From: UBA5951 sp012269555
GTDB taxonomy: Bacteria; Pseudomonadota; Alphaproteobacteria; Puniceispirillales; Puniceispirillaceae
DNA length: 64,000 nucleotides
Reading direction: 5' to 3'
Assembly (NCBI GenBank): GCA_038147755.1
Contig: JAYQTS010000003.1
Span: 1-64,000 of the forward strand
The translations under genes were made by a program, and so were the position numbers. Below are positions 48,110-58,115 of this stretch, in pieces. The first letter of the stretch is position 1. Each line of letters opens with the position of its first letter. Under the pieces are notes generated by a model. The model did not search any database. It had not been told where the DNA came from and was given only the letters and a program-made list of their open reading frames with translations.

Positions 48110-49294
48110 ATGTCAAAAATTGAAGAAAATGATAATGTTGGATTTGGTATGCAAATTCGAAAATCACCTTATTTTAAGGCTACTGAAAGATGGGGTGCCA
48201 CAAGTTATTCCGTCTATAATCATATGTATATTCCGAGGTCATTTGGTAACCCAGAAGAAAACTTCTGGAACTTGGTGAATGCTGCAACATTAAGTGATGT
48301 TTCAGTTCAACGACAAGTTGAAATTAAAGGGCCGGATGCAGCGGAGTTCGTCCAGCTACTAACACCACGGAATTTGTCTAACCTCAAAGTTGGTCAATGC
48401 AAATATATTCTTATTACAAATGCTGATGGTGGTATTTTAAATGACCCAGTTTTATTACGATTGGGAGAAGAGCAGTTTTGGCTTTCTTTATCTGATAGTG
48501 ATATTTTACTTTGGGCACAAGGTGTTGCAATAAACTCTAAACTTGATGTTCAAATTTACGAACCAGATGTAGCAGCATTGCAACTTCAAGGCCCTCTATC
48601 AGGCAATATTATGGAAGCCCTATTTGGTGAGTCTATAAGAGAGCTTAAATACTATTGGTTGGCAGAATTTAGTCTTCAAGGAATACCCGTTGTTGTCTCT
48701 AGGACTGGCTGGTCTAGCGAATTAGGCTATGAAATTTATCTGTGCGATAGTAGTCGTGCTGACCAACTATGGGAGTATATTATGAAGATTGGAGAACCGC
48801 TTGGTTTAAAGCCAGGCCATACTTCGTCAATTCGTCGTATTGAAGGTGGAATGCTCTCATACCATGCAGATATGGATGCTAGTACTAATCCATTTGAACT
48901 TGGTCTGGATAGACTAGTTGATTTAAAAATGGAGGCTAATTTTATTGGCAAAAAATCATTGCAAAAGATTGCACAAACAGGAATATCACGAAAACAAGTA
49001 GGAATAGAAATAGAAGGAAATAAGCTTTTAGGAACTAATAATGAATTTTGGCAAATTGTTCAGGATTCAGTTCATATTGGCCACGTTACCTCTGCAATTT
49101 ATTCTCCAAGATTAGAAAAAAATATTGCATTAGCCATGTTGCACATAAACTATTGTGAAATTGGACTAAAGGCGGAAGTCAGTACGCCATTAGGTTTGCG
49201 AAAAATAAAGATAGTTCAAAAACCTTTTTATGATCCCCAAAAAAAACTGGCAGTTACAGGAAGTTCTGCAACAAGCAATAATAATTCCGCTTGA
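48110..49294 (+). CDS. dmdA: DmdA-like aminomethyltransferase (GcvT superfamily; DMSP demethylase candidate)
   Basis: About 394 residues, tetrahydrofolate-dependent methyltransferase fold. YSVYNHMYIPRSFG, SDVSVQRQVEIKGPDA, VGQCKYILITNADGGILNDP, FWLSLSDSDILLWAQG and RTGWSSELGYEIYL are the segments I recall from Pelagibacter DmdA and differ from glycine-cleavage GcvT. DmdA moves a methyl group from dimethylsulfoniopropionate to THF, giving methylmercaptopropionate. The family also holds close relatives without that activity, so the substrate is not certain. An open TTG at 48059 was rejected in favour of ATG 48110. An acyl-CoA ligase follows. Confidence 0.7.
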   Translation: MSKIEENDNVGFGMQIRKSPYFKATERWGATSYSVYNHMYIPRSFGNPEENFWNLVNAATLSDVSVQRQVEIKGPDAAEFVQLLTPRNLSNLKVGQCKYILITNADGGILNDPVLLRLGEEQFWLSLSDSDILLWAQGVAINSKLDVQIYEPDVAALQLQGPLSGNIMEALFGESIRELKYYWLAEFSLQGIPVVVSRTGWSSELGYEIYLCDSSRADQLWEYIMKIGEPLGLKPGHTSSIRRIEGGMLSYHADMDASTNPFELGLDRLVDLKMEANFIGKKSLQKIAQTGISRKQVGIEIEGNKLLGTNNEFWQIVQDSVHIGHVTSAIYSPRLEKNIALAMLHINYCEIGLKAEVSTPLGLRKIKIVQKPFYDPQKKLAVTGSSATSNNNSA

Positions 49295-49357
49295 TTCATT
49301 GCTCTTTAGCATACAGTCTTTCCACGTGGAAATAATTTCGTTTCCAATTGGAGATAG

Positions 49358-50164
49358 ATGATGGCAAATGTTCAAAAAGATTGGGTTTTAGAAGAATTAG
49401 AAAATGGAGTGATGCGCCTCATTTTAAATGATGAAAAACGTCGAAATGCGCTCTCGGAGAATATGCTTGATGCTTTGCATGAAAAAATTATGGATTCAGC
49501 AGAAAACCCAAAAATTCGTGTTGTTATAATAAGTGCTAAAGGACCAGTATTTTGTGCAGGTCATGATCTCAAAGAGATTACACAAGCGCGTGATGATAAA
49601 GATGACGGAATAATTTATTTTCAGAACCTGTTTGATAAATGTAGTGAGGTTATGAAAGGCATTGTAACAAACCCAAAGCCTTTTATTGCCGAAGTTAATG
49701 GTATTGCTACAGCTGCTGGTTGTCAGCTTGTTGCAAGCTGTGACCTTGCGATTGCCTCGGATGCATCGAGGTTTGCAACGCCTGGTGTTAATATTGGACT
49801 ATTTTGTTCTACTCCTATGGTTGCTTTATCAAGAAATGTCTCTAACAAACATGCTATGGAAATGCTACTCACTGGGGATATGGTCGACAGTAAAAGAGCA
49901 GAACAAATCGGGTTAATTAATTCTTCTTGCGCAGAAAAAGTTTTGAGTGACGAGGTTAACGCACTCGCAAAGAAAATTGCTTCTAAATCTAGCTTGACTC
50001 TCTCTGTAGGAAAGAGGGCATTTTATCAACAGTCAGAAATGACATTAGGAGAAGCATATGCCTATACTGCTAAAATAATGGTCGATAATATGCTCAAAAA
50101 AGACGCAAAAGAAGGAATTTCTGCCTTTTTAGCAAAAAGAAAACCGCAGTGGCAGGATAAATAG
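49358..50164 (+). CDS. Crotonase-fold protein (ECHDC3-like), lacks hydratase glutamates
   Basis: A 268-residue enoyl-CoA hydratase/isomerase-superfamily protein. CAGHDLKEI is the substrate/oxyanion loop and NGIATAAGCQLVASCDLAIAS the second oxyanion segment. The two catalytic Glu of classical hydratases (in GGGCE and PEI-type motifs) are replaced: AAGCQL has Gln, and ATPGVNIGLF has no Glu at the second site. This is the ECHDC3-like pattern, so plain hydration is unlikely. GGAG precedes a double ATG. It lies between the dmdA-like gene and the acyl-CoA ligase. Confidence 0.82.
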   Translation: MMANVQKDWVLEELENGVMRLILNDEKRRNALSENMLDALHEKIMDSAENPKIRVVIISAKGPVFCAGHDLKEITQARDDKDDGIIYFQNLFDKCSEVMKGIVTNPKPFIAEVNGIATAAGCQLVASCDLAIASDASRFATPGVNIGLFCSTPMVALSRNVSNKHAMEMLLTGDMVDSKRAEQIGLINSSCAEKVLSDEVNALAKKIASKSSLTLSVGKRAFYQQSEMTLGEAYAYTAKIMVDNMLKKDAKEGISAFLAKRKPQWQDK

Positions 50165-50210
50165 TGCATTTTTATATTTAGCATAATGAGCTTTAAAATA
50201 TGGTGATTTC

Positions 50211-51857
50211 ATGTCAAATATCTACAATCAGAATCTAGAGAAAAATTCTGCAAATTATCAACCTTTAACGCCGATAACTTTTCTCGAACGTGCTGCTAGT
50301 GTTTATCCTGAACGAGTAGCAGTCATTTATGGAAAACAAGAATACAATTATTCTGAGTTTTACAGACGGTGTAGGCAATTAGCCTCATTCCTTTCAAAAA
50401 AAGGTATACGCTTTGGAGATACAGTTTCTGTGCTTCTTGCAAACACGCCAAGCATGTTAGAAGTCCATTATGCGGTGCCTATGTGTGGAGGTGTGTTACA
50501 CTGTATCAATACTCGACTTGATGCTACTTCTATTGCCTTTCAATTAGATCATGCAGAAAGTAATATACTTATCGCTGATACTGCCTTTTCATCCTTAATA
50601 TCAGAGACGTTTTCTAAAATTACTTCCAAACCACTTGTGATTGACTATGTTGATAAAGAACTTCAATTTATTGGTAGCAAATTTGGGTCTTATGATTATG
50701 AAGAGGCTTTGAATAGTGGAGACCCAGAATTTAATTGGCTAATGCCAAGTGATGAATGGGATGCAATCACGGTAAATTATACTTCTGGTACTACAGGAGA
50801 TCCAAAGGGTGTTGTTTATCATCATCGAGGAGCATATTTACTGGCACAAGGAAATATCGTTACAGCTTCAATAAATAAGCATGCAGTTTATTTATGGACG
50901 CTTCCAATGTTTCATTGCAATGGCTGGTGTTTCCCATGGAGTATTTCAGTTATTTCAGGAACCCATATTTGTTTAAGAGAAGTGCGCGCAGATGCAATCT
51001 GGAAGGCAATAAAATATTATAAGGTCACCCATCTTTGTGGCGCCCCCATTGTTATGTCCATGATCTTAGATGCCGAGCAAGAATTAAAACAAGCTTTTGA
51101 GCAAAAAGTTGAATTTTTTACAGCAGCGGCACCACCTCCTGAAAAAGTATTAAATGATATGGCAGATGCTGGATTTAATGTTACTCATCTTTATGGACTT
51201 ACTGAAGTTTATGGACCGGCTGTGATAAATGATTGGCACACTGAATGGTCGGATTTAACAGTGTCAAAACAGGCGCCATTAAAAGCACGTCAGGGTGTGC
51301 GATATCATGCACTTGAGGGTCTCGAGGTGTTTGATTCGCATCAAATGAAGCCAGTTCCCCGAGATGGGAAAACTCTCGGTGAGGTAATGTTTAAAGGAAA
51401 TATTGTAATGAAGGGGTATTTAAAAAATAGTACCGCTACAAAAATTTCTATGAAAGATGGCTGGTTTCATTCTGGTGATTTAGGAGTGATTCATCCCGAT
51501 GGATACATTCAGTTAAAGGACAGGCTTAAAGACATCATTATTTCAGGTGGGGAGAATATTTCCTCTATCGAAATTGAAGAAGTTTTATATAAGAATAACG
51601 CTATATCTTCTGCAGCAGTTGTTGCGATACCACATGATAGATGGGGGGAAACCCCATGTGCCTTTATTGAGTTAAAAGACGGATTTGATATATCTGCGGA
51701 TGAACTCAGAGATTGGTGTCAAAAGTACCTAGCGGGGTTTAAGTTGCCTAGCTTATTTATTTTTGGTCCAATTAAAAAAACATCAACAGGAAAAATACAA
51801 AAAGCTCAATTAAGAAATCAAGCCATTGAATTTATTAAAACTCGTTCTTTAAGCTAA
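50211..51857 (+). CDS. Acyl-CoA synthetase (AMP-forming), short/medium-chain type
   Basis: A 548-residue adenylate-forming enzyme. The N terminus has PLTPITFLERAASVYPERVA. NYTSGTTGDPKGVVYHHRG is the ATP loop, THLYGLTEVYGPAV the second core, GWFHSGDLGVIHPDGYIQLKDRLKDIII the hinge and KKTSTGKIQKAQLR the catalytic Lys. Enzymes of this type activate short- or medium-chain acids. Next to a DmdA-like gene it could activate methylmercaptopropionate (the DmdB step), but that is inferred from location only. Its stop overlaps the next start. Confidence 0.85.
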   Translation: MSNIYNQNLEKNSANYQPLTPITFLERAASVYPERVAVIYGKQEYNYSEFYRRCRQLASFLSKKGIRFGDTVSVLLANTPSMLEVHYAVPMCGGVLHCINTRLDATSIAFQLDHAESNILIADTAFSSLISETFSKITSKPLVIDYVDKELQFIGSKFGSYDYEEALNSGDPEFNWLMPSDEWDAITVNYTSGTTGDPKGVVYHHRGAYLLAQGNIVTASINKHAVYLWTLPMFHCNGWCFPWSISVISGTHICLREVRADAIWKAIKYYKVTHLCGAPIVMSMILDAEQELKQAFEQKVEFFTAAAPPPEKVLNDMADAGFNVTHLYGLTEVYGPAVINDWHTEWSDLTVSKQAPLKARQGVRYHALEGLEVFDSHQMKPVPRDGKTLGEVMFKGNIVMKGYLKNSTATKISMKDGWFHSGDLGVIHPDGYIQLKDRLKDIIISGGENISSIEIEEVLYKNNAISSAAVVAIPHDRWGETPCAFIELKDGFDISADELRDWCQKYLAGFKLPSLFIFGPIKKTSTGKIQKAQLRNQAIEFIKTRSLS

Positions 51858-52798
51858 TGAAATTTCACGATCTTAATTCATATAGGGGATCCAATAGTAT
51901 GGTTAGAATTATTGGGCATCGTGGTGCACGTGGTCTTTACCCTGAAAATAGCTTGTTGGGCTTTATGAATGTTTTAAAATCTGGAATAGAAATTATCGAA
52001 CTTGATATCGTATTTTCAAAAGATAATATTCCAATAATTGCTCATGACCAAGATATAAGCCCTTTTTTTGGTCGTGATTCCGAAGGAGAATTTATTAAAG
52101 ATAAAATAAAAATATCAGCTCTTAACGCCGAAGAACTTTACACATATGATATTGGTCGGTTTAATCCTAAAACGGAATATGGAAAGTATTTTCCAGAGCA
52201 AATCCAATTAGATGGTGTGTTTATTTCATCTCTGCAGGAATTATTAAATTTAGTTCAGCTTCCTGAATATCAACATGCAAACCTTTTGATAGAAATAAAA
52301 TCAGATCCAGATATCTCAGATAAAGATAGAAAAAAAATAATTAGTGTTTTAGCAAAGCAAATAAAAGATGCTAATTTAAATGACAGAGTGATATTTCATA
52401 GCTTTGATTGGGCACTATTATCACAATGCAGGCATCATGCACCGGAAATCGTTACTTCTTATTTGACGAAAACAATTCATGATGATGATATTGATATTCA
52501 AGTCTCAAATTGGAATTCTTCTATAGAAGAAGTTCAAAACCCAAGCGCGATTCCAGAAAAAATATATGAGGCTGGTGGCTCTATTTGGTGTCCTCACTTT
52601 AAAGAGATAACTAAAGATAGTCTTTTGGTAGCAAGAAAATATAATTTGCTCGTTTTCGTATGGACTGTGAATGAACCAGCAGATATCGACATCATGATTG
52701 ACCTTGGTGTGGATGCAATCGTAACAGATTATCCACCCAGAGTTAAGAAATGCCTCGCATCAAAAGGGATGAATTGGAACACTGCATTAGGTGGATAA
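51857..52798 (+). CDS. Glycerophosphodiester phosphodiesterase
   Basis: A 313-residue GDPD-family enzyme. GHRGARGLYPENSLLGF holds the first catalytic His and the metal region, IIELDIVFSKDNIPIIAHD holds the metal Glu/Asp and second His, and LLIEIKSDP the third metal Glu. WTVNEPADIDIMIDLGVDAIVTDYP is the typical C terminus. It splits glycerophosphodiesters to glycerol-3-phosphate and an alcohol. No signal peptide, so probably cytosolic. ATG overlaps the upstream stop (TAATG). Confidence 0.88.
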   Translation: MKFHDLNSYRGSNSMVRIIGHRGARGLYPENSLLGFMNVLKSGIEIIELDIVFSKDNIPIIAHDQDISPFFGRDSEGEFIKDKIKISALNAEELYTYDIGRFNPKTEYGKYFPEQIQLDGVFISSLQELLNLVQLPEYQHANLLIEIKSDPDISDKDRKKIISVLAKQIKDANLNDRVIFHSFDWALLSQCRHHAPEIVTSYLTKTIHDDDIDIQVSNWNSSIEEVQNPSAIPEKIYEAGGSIWCPHFKEITKDSLLVARKYNLLVFVWTVNEPADIDIMIDLGVDAIVTDYPPRVKKCLASKGMNWNTALGG

Positions 52799-52834
52799 AG
52801 GGCCAAAATTTGGTGGTGAAATACGTCTATTAGA

Positions 52835-52863
52835 TGCCTTTTGATAGGTAGAGGCAATTTTTA
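52835..52863 (+). terminator. Candidate terminator of the dmdA-like operon
   Basis: TGCCT (52835-52839) pairs with AGGCA (52852-52856), followed by ATTTTT. The stem is short and it overlaps the 3' end of the convergent amidase gene. Confidence 0.4.
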
Positions 52864-55104
52864 ATAAAATATCTTCTGTTCCAGGTTCAGAGCGAAAACA
52901 AGTGAGAAGGGCAGCCCTGGTGCATCTATGTAGGTTGGATTTTTAGATGCCTTTGATATGTAACGAGTACTATCAGAATTTAGAGTGAATACGGGGTCAT
53001 AGGTTGTAGTTACAAAACCCGCTGGAACAAGTATTTCTGATAACCCTGCATTAGGTCCGTAAAGGCTTTCTGGACGCAAATTATGAATAGTATCATATTG
53101 ATGTGGTTGCCCAATTATTCCAGGTGCCCAAGGGGTGTGCAGCCGGACAAATGCATCGAGCTTATTTTCCAGTAAAACCATCATATCGATGCGCCTTAAC
53201 AATTCACGCAGCATAATACGCTCATTTACGCCTTGCCTTCCATTTAGTGCATTTCGGGGGTCAGTTGTCTCCTCCCAATTTTTGAATGCAGCGCGTTGGT
53301 CATCCCCCCAGAATTTTGAGCGTTCATTTAATGCCTTCCAATTATCAAGTGCCTCGTGAAAACCAGCTGCTTTCCAATCACTAGCTCTGCGAAGCAAATA
53401 TTGACTAATATGATAACGAAAAGTATTTGCCAGTTTCTGCTCTTGAATAGAAGCTATCGTTAAATTTTTAGGTGGTTCAATACTTCCTTCGGATAGGCCT
53501 ACCATGTAATCTATAGGGTCAAGTGAACCATTTCCAAATTCCTTTCCAGGAAGAAATTCCGTTGGCTTTATGGCGTTAGCAAAATCTGTAAAAAGTGGTT
53601 TACCTGTGCTATCTAACCGAAAAAGGATATCTGGCATAAAAACAGGTAGAAGACGTGTAAGTGCTCTTCGAAAATCTACCTTCATTACGTCCATATCCTT
53701 ATCAATGTTCCATAAAGGGTCACTAGACTGCAAAAGTTTGGCATTGAGTTTGTGGCCAAGAATATTTTTTATTTCTGCTAAGGCTGCATCTACAATTGGT
53801 TTCTCAGTTAAAGAGTCCTTAGGATAAACTAACGACTCTGAAATCAAACCAAGTCTAATATTTGCAAGTGACAATCTTGTATTTTTATCAGCTAAATTAT
53901 CCACAAATTTTGTTTTGATTATGGAGGAACGAGGAACGGTAGTATATGGATCCCGTTCATCATAATAACCTTCTTTTGGATCCTTTAAAGCATCAAGAAT
54001 TTTTGCACAATCGTCTAGAGACTTTCCGTGCACACCTGTACGGTCACAGTAAATATCTGCCCCAATTGCTCCTCCATCAAACCCAATCATCGCTTTATGA
54101 GGTAGAATAAGTGAAACAGCGTTATGGTTTGAAGGTCCTCTGCATGACGCTCTTGTCTCTTCACCAAGGCTTGCCATCACCAAATTTGTGCTAACAGATA
54201 CTGCAGATCCTGAGCTTGAGCCGAGAGAGGCAGCCCTCGTGGTATCGTATGGATTAGATGGATTGCCGCCCCAGGTTGAACGTTGATATCCTAGCGTGGA
54301 TGGAAGTATTGCATCAGGAGTATTTCTACCACCAGGGTCGCCCGCTCTGCCATTATATTCAGTATTTACGGCCTTCGCAAATATGATAGCACCTTTATCA
54401 CGCAACTGTTTGACCAGAAGATGGTCTTGGGCAGGAAAATCTATTTCATAAGCAGCATCTGCACCACCCGTAGAACGAATATCAGAGGTATCAAATGGAT
54501 CCTTGAATGAAAAAGTAACACCATACATCGGCATCGCATCTAGGTCAGGATCGCAGCCATATTTATCATCTAATTCTGCTGCCCTTTCAAGTGCATCAGG
54601 TTGCTGTCTGAATATTTCACAAACTGCAGGTGCACCCTCTGGAAGGGGTCCTTCAGAAGGATGTTTGTCAAACTCACCCCAACAGGTTACTGAGCGTTCG
54701 CCTCTAATATTGATTGTAGAAAGAGCATTAACCTGTCCTGCATTAGGAATTCCCGCAATCATTCCAAACTGCTGGTAAACATCACCTTTAGATGCTGTCT
54801 TTTCCATTCTGCCAAATTCCAAGGGGGGGCCTCTATAATTATTCCTATCAGGAAGTACCTTGTCTACATGTATTGTTTCTGTTGGAAATATTATCTCATG
54901 CCCACCACGTTTTACTCCGGGCACACTATCAACTGAACTACCGTTCTCTGTAACTAACATGCTCGAAACGCCATTATAAGCTCGAACCCTATCAATATAG
55001 CTCTGCGTTACTTCAACCAAGGTAGTTTCACCAGCTTTGATCGCAGCATGAAGGTCCTCAATGGATGCTTCTACAACGTTAAATTTTTTTTCCTTTGTAG
55101 GCAT
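52861..55104 (-). CDS. Amidase-signature hydrolase with large insertion
   Basis: A 747-residue protein, against about 450-550 for most amidase-signature enzymes. The N-terminal helix pair (VEASIEDLHAAIKAGETTLVE, YIDRVRAYN) is normal. Then about 130-160 residues of unrecognised sequence come before the core at residue 194 (YGVTFSFKDPFDTSDIRSTGG, catalytic Lys 201). ASLGSSSGSAVSVSTNLV and SLGEETRASCRGPSNHNAV hold the Ser-Ser part of the triad. The C-terminal 300 residues are also long. The triad is complete, so it should be active on an amide or ester; the substrate is unknown. No signal peptide. It stands alone. Confidence 0.8.
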   Translation of the reverse strand: MPTKEKKFNVVEASIEDLHAAIKAGETTLVEVTQSYIDRVRAYNGVSSMLVTENGSSVDSVPGVKRGGHEIIFPTETIHVDKVLPDRNNYRGPPLEFGRMEKTASKGDVYQQFGMIAGIPNAGQVNALSTINIRGERSVTCWGEFDKHPSEGPLPEGAPAVCEIFRQQPDALERAAELDDKYGCDPDLDAMPMYGVTFSFKDPFDTSDIRSTGGADAAYEIDFPAQDHLLVKQLRDKGAIIFAKAVNTEYNGRAGDPGGRNTPDAILPSTLGYQRSTWGGNPSNPYDTTRAASLGSSSGSAVSVSTNLVMASLGEETRASCRGPSNHNAVSLILPHKAMIGFDGGAIGADIYCDRTGVHGKSLDDCAKILDALKDPKEGYYDERDPYTTVPRSSIIKTKFVDNLADKNTRLSLANIRLGLISESLVYPKDSLTEKPIVDAALAEIKNILGHKLNAKLLQSSDPLWNIDKDMDVMKVDFRRALTRLLPVFMPDILFRLDSTGKPLFTDFANAIKPTEFLPGKEFGNGSLDPIDYMVGLSEGSIEPPKNLTIASIQEQKLANTFRYHISQYLLRRASDWKAAGFHEALDNWKALNERSKFWGDDQRAAFKNWEETTDPRNALNGRQGVNERIMLRELLRRIDMMVLLENKLDAFVRLHTPWAPGIIGQPHQYDTIHNLRPESLYGPNAGLSEILVPAGFVTTTYDPVFTLNSDSTRYISKASKNPTYIDAPGLPFSLVFALNLEQKIFY

Positions 55105-55209
55105 AAAAATTTTACTTTCAAGCTACTTTAAATAACGGAGATAACTTAATGGCGATGTATCTTCATTCTACATTCTTGTGATTATATTTCGTAAGTCTGT
55201 TGCTAAATT

Positions 55210-56275
55210 TTACTTTAACCTATTGCCGTCCAAATCAAATATAAATATATCCTTAGAATCAACACTTACAGATACTGATATATCATCAGTTATTTCTTTG
55301 GCAGCCTCACTTGTCATTAAAGAGACAAATTTTTCATCTGTTCTAGCATCAAGATATATTAATTTTTTCTCTTCCTAGAGGTTCTATAACTTGAATTTGG
55401 TGGGCGTCTTTTCCCTTTGATTTTTTAATTTGTGTTTTTTCGGGACGAATGCCGATTGTCACTTCAGAAGGTAAATCTTTTGCTTCCTTCTTATCCAATT
55501 TTACCGTAAAATATTTCGTCGTTATAGTGTTGTCATTAGTTTTTCCATTACAGAAATTCATAGAAGGGGATCCAAAAAAGTCGGCAACAAAAAAGTTTTT
55601 AGGATTATTATAAATTTCATCTGGGGTGCCGATTTGTTCTATATCACCCTTATTCATGATTACAATTTTGTCTGCTAGTGTCATGGCCTCTTCTTGGTCA
55701 TGGGTAACATAGATAAATGTTTTTCCAAGCTCTTTGTGAATTCTACCACACTCAGCTCTTAATTCTCTTCTTAATTTAGCATCTAGACTAGATAATGGCT
55801 CGTCTAATAGAAATATTTGTGGTTCTGTAACCAATGTTCTGGCAAGAGCTATGCGTTGTGATTCTCCACCAGAGCATTGAAATGGCATCTTTTTAAGGAG
55901 GTGCCCGATTTGGACTAGCTCAGCTACTTCCTCAACTTTCTTTTCCATTTCAGTGTCGGAAACTTTTTTCATTCTAAGTCCGAACTTAATGTTGTCTTCG
56001 ACTGTTTTATTGGGAAATAATGCATGATTTTGAAACACCATTCCTATGCCTCTTTTTCCCGGTTCAATATCGTTCACCACATTATCGCCAATAAGAATTT
56101 CACCCTCTGTTGGGTCCTCAAATCCAGCCAGCATTCTTAAAGTGGTTGTTTTGCCGCATCCAGAGGGACCCACGAGCACAACAAATTGACCGTCATCAAT
56201 ATCAAAATTGATATTTTTAACAGCATCTACAATACCAAAAGATTTTTTTAATGATTTTATTTGAATATGACTCAT
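55210..56275 (-). CDS. Sugar-type ABC transporter ATPase (MalK/UgpC-like), one frameshift
   Basis: Walker A GPSGCGKTTTLRML, signature CSGGESQRIALARTL and Walker B IFLLDEPLSSLDAKLR, then a TOBE/OB tail (TIGIRPEKTQIK). The first frame stops at 55349 after EPLGREKINIS. One fewer T in the T6 run at 55363-55368 (plus strand) gives EPLGREKLIYLDARTDEK and runs to a TAA at 55210-55212. The restored protein has about 354 residues, as expected for this class. It is the last gene of the operon from 59607. Confidence 0.85.
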
Positions 56276-56288
56276 TTATAATCCCAAT

Positions 56289-57164
56289 CTATTTTCTTAT
56301 CATTCCAAAACTAAATCCACGCGCAAGATGCTTGCGGATAGTTATACCAACTATGATGAGTGGGATTGTTATTCCCACTGATAGTGCTGCCTGTCTGCCA
56401 TATACACGGCCCTCTGAAGACCCCTCATATTTTGCAAGTTCCACCGGAAGCGTTACCGCATCAGTTTTTGAAAGTATGAATGCGACTAGATACTCTGACC
56501 ATGTCAGAATTAGAATAAAGAGAAACGTTGCTAGAAGTCCTGAACGAATTACGGGAAAAACCACTTCGGTAATGATGGTCCATCTATTTGCCCCCATAAT
56601 TTCAGCAGCTTGCTCAAGTTCTATTGGGACTTCATCAATAAAGCTTTTTGTCATCCAAACTGCGTATGGGAGCGTTGTAATAAAGTAGATAGCAATAAGG
56701 CCGGTGAGAGAGTCAATCAGTCCGATAGTTGTATAATAAAGTGACAAGGGCCCAACAAGAACGATAGGAGGCACCATCCTTAACATTAGTAATTGAAACA
56801 TTCGCGTTTCTGATAACACTTTGTATCTGGAAACGCCATAAGCGATGAAAGCACCAAATGAAACAGACAAAAATGTTGATATGAATGATATAATCGTTGA
56901 GTTACGAAGTGCTGTGAATGGTTTTTGAACAGATTGAGCATATTGCGTTTCTGCATGCTCCATTGCGCCCCCCCAAACATTATTATAATTGCTCATAGTT
57001 GGTTCTTCTGACCAATATACAGGTGGCCATGCTAGCCAATCTTTGTCAGGCTTGAATGAAGTAGCTACGATCCAGAATAGTGGAAATAATACAATCAATA
57101 ACCAAACTGTAAGAAGTGTATACCGTATTACATTATCTAAATTTTGTTTTTGAGATTTAGTCAT
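56289..57164 (-). CDS. Sugar-type ABC transporter permease (MalG-like)
   Basis: A 291-residue permease with six helices. LLTVWLLIVLFPLFWIVATSFKPD, STIISFISTFLSVSFGAFIAYGVSRYK and the coupling loop VPIELEQAAEIMGANRWTIITEVVFPVIRSGLLAT are typical of the MalG/UgpE type. It ends next to the ATPase and starts 2 bases after the MalF-like permease. Confidence 0.9.
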   Translation of the reverse strand: MTKSQKQNLDNVIRYTLLTVWLLIVLFPLFWIVATSFKPDKDWLAWPPVYWSEEPTMSNYNNVWGGAMEHAETQYAQSVQKPFTALRNSTIISFISTFLSVSFGAFIAYGVSRYKVLSETRMFQLLMLRMVPPIVLVGPLSLYYTTIGLIDSLTGLIAIYFITTLPYAVWMTKSFIDEVPIELEQAAEIMGANRWTIITEVVFPVIRSGLLATFLFILILTWSEYLVAFILSKTDAVTLPVELAKYEGSSEGRVYGRQAALSVGITIPLIIVGITIRKHLARGFSFGMIRK

Positions 57165-57166
57165 GT

Positions 57167-58087
57167 CTAGTTTGCCTGCACTTGTGCTATTCGTTTATTT
57201 TCTTTTTGCAGAATTTTAATAGCTGTGAGAATTATTACTACCATCATCAACATAACAATGTAGCTCATGGCAGCCGCCTTCGACCAATCAAAGTAATACC
57301 ATGTGTTAAGATAAATTAGCACTGGTATGGTCTCTGTAGCGGTTCCTGGTCCCCCTTGAAATATTGCCCATGTTTTTGGGAATTCTGCCATGGCTTCTAA
57401 AAACCTTAAGACAAGAGCCAACACAATTATTGGTCTAAGCAGCGGGAGCTGAATTTCATAGAAAATTTTGAAGCGAGAGGCTCCAAGTATTTGAGCTGCT
57501 TCAACGGGCTCTTTAGGAAGAGATGCAAGGCCTGCCATCATTATTATAAAACTAAATGGCGCCCAATTCCAAACTTCCATTAAAACGACTGTTAACAAAG
57601 CAATATCAGGATTGGTAATCCACATAATCAACATATCTCTGCCAACGATAGATGATAGTATGCCGTTTAGAGGACCCTTTTGATAAAGGATCATTTCAGC
57701 TGTATATGCGATAACGATCGGCACTGTAAGCATTGGGATAATAAAAATAATGTAATAAAACCATTGAAGCCGAAAATTTTTATACATTAATAAGGCCAGT
57801 CCAAAGCCGATTACAAAACAACCCACGGTAGAGGCAAGAGCAAATCCCAAAGACCTAACGATAGCTATATGAAATCGGCTATCAAAAACCACCTCTGAAA
57901 ATATATCCAAAGCATACCATTCCGATGCCCACCAACCCTCTGAATAAATTGAGTAGTAATTAAATGAAAGGTATAATTGCAATAATAATGCAGGCCCCAA
58001 GATCAGCATAATTGATGCAATCAGGGGAAACAAAACCATTTTTTTATAACGCTTCGTGCGTTGAAGCATAATTTCGGAACGTGCCAT
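57167..58087 (-). CDS. Sugar-type ABC transporter permease (MalF-like)
   Basis: A 306-residue permease with six helices. The coupling loop is PKEPVEAAQILGASRFKIFYEIQLPLLRPI. WNWAPFSFIIMMAGLASL is also typical of the MalF/UgpA group. It partners the MalG-like permease. A strong hairpin separates it from the binding-protein gene upstream. Confidence 0.9.
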   Translation of the reverse strand: MARSEIMLQRTKRYKKMVLFPLIASIMLILGPALLLQLYLSFNYYSIYSEGWWASEWYALDIFSEVVFDSRFHIAIVRSLGFALASTVGCFVIGFGLALLMYKNFRLQWFYYIIFIIPMLTVPIVIAYTAEMILYQKGPLNGILSSIVGRDMLIMWITNPDIALLTVVLMEVWNWAPFSFIIMMAGLASLPKEPVEAAQILGASRFKIFYEIQLPLLRPIIVLALVLRFLEAMAEFPKTWAIFQGGPGTATETIPVLIYLNTWYYFDWSKAAAMSYIVMLMMVVIILTAIKILQKENKRIAQVQAN

Positions 58088-58115
58088 TTAATACTCTTGA
58101 TGATAATTAAAGGAA

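Noticed and set aside
53135..54778. Several plus-strand open frames opposite the amidase
   Set aside because: They have no ribosome sites or motifs and mirror the codon structure of the amidase, whose catalytic motifs are explicit.
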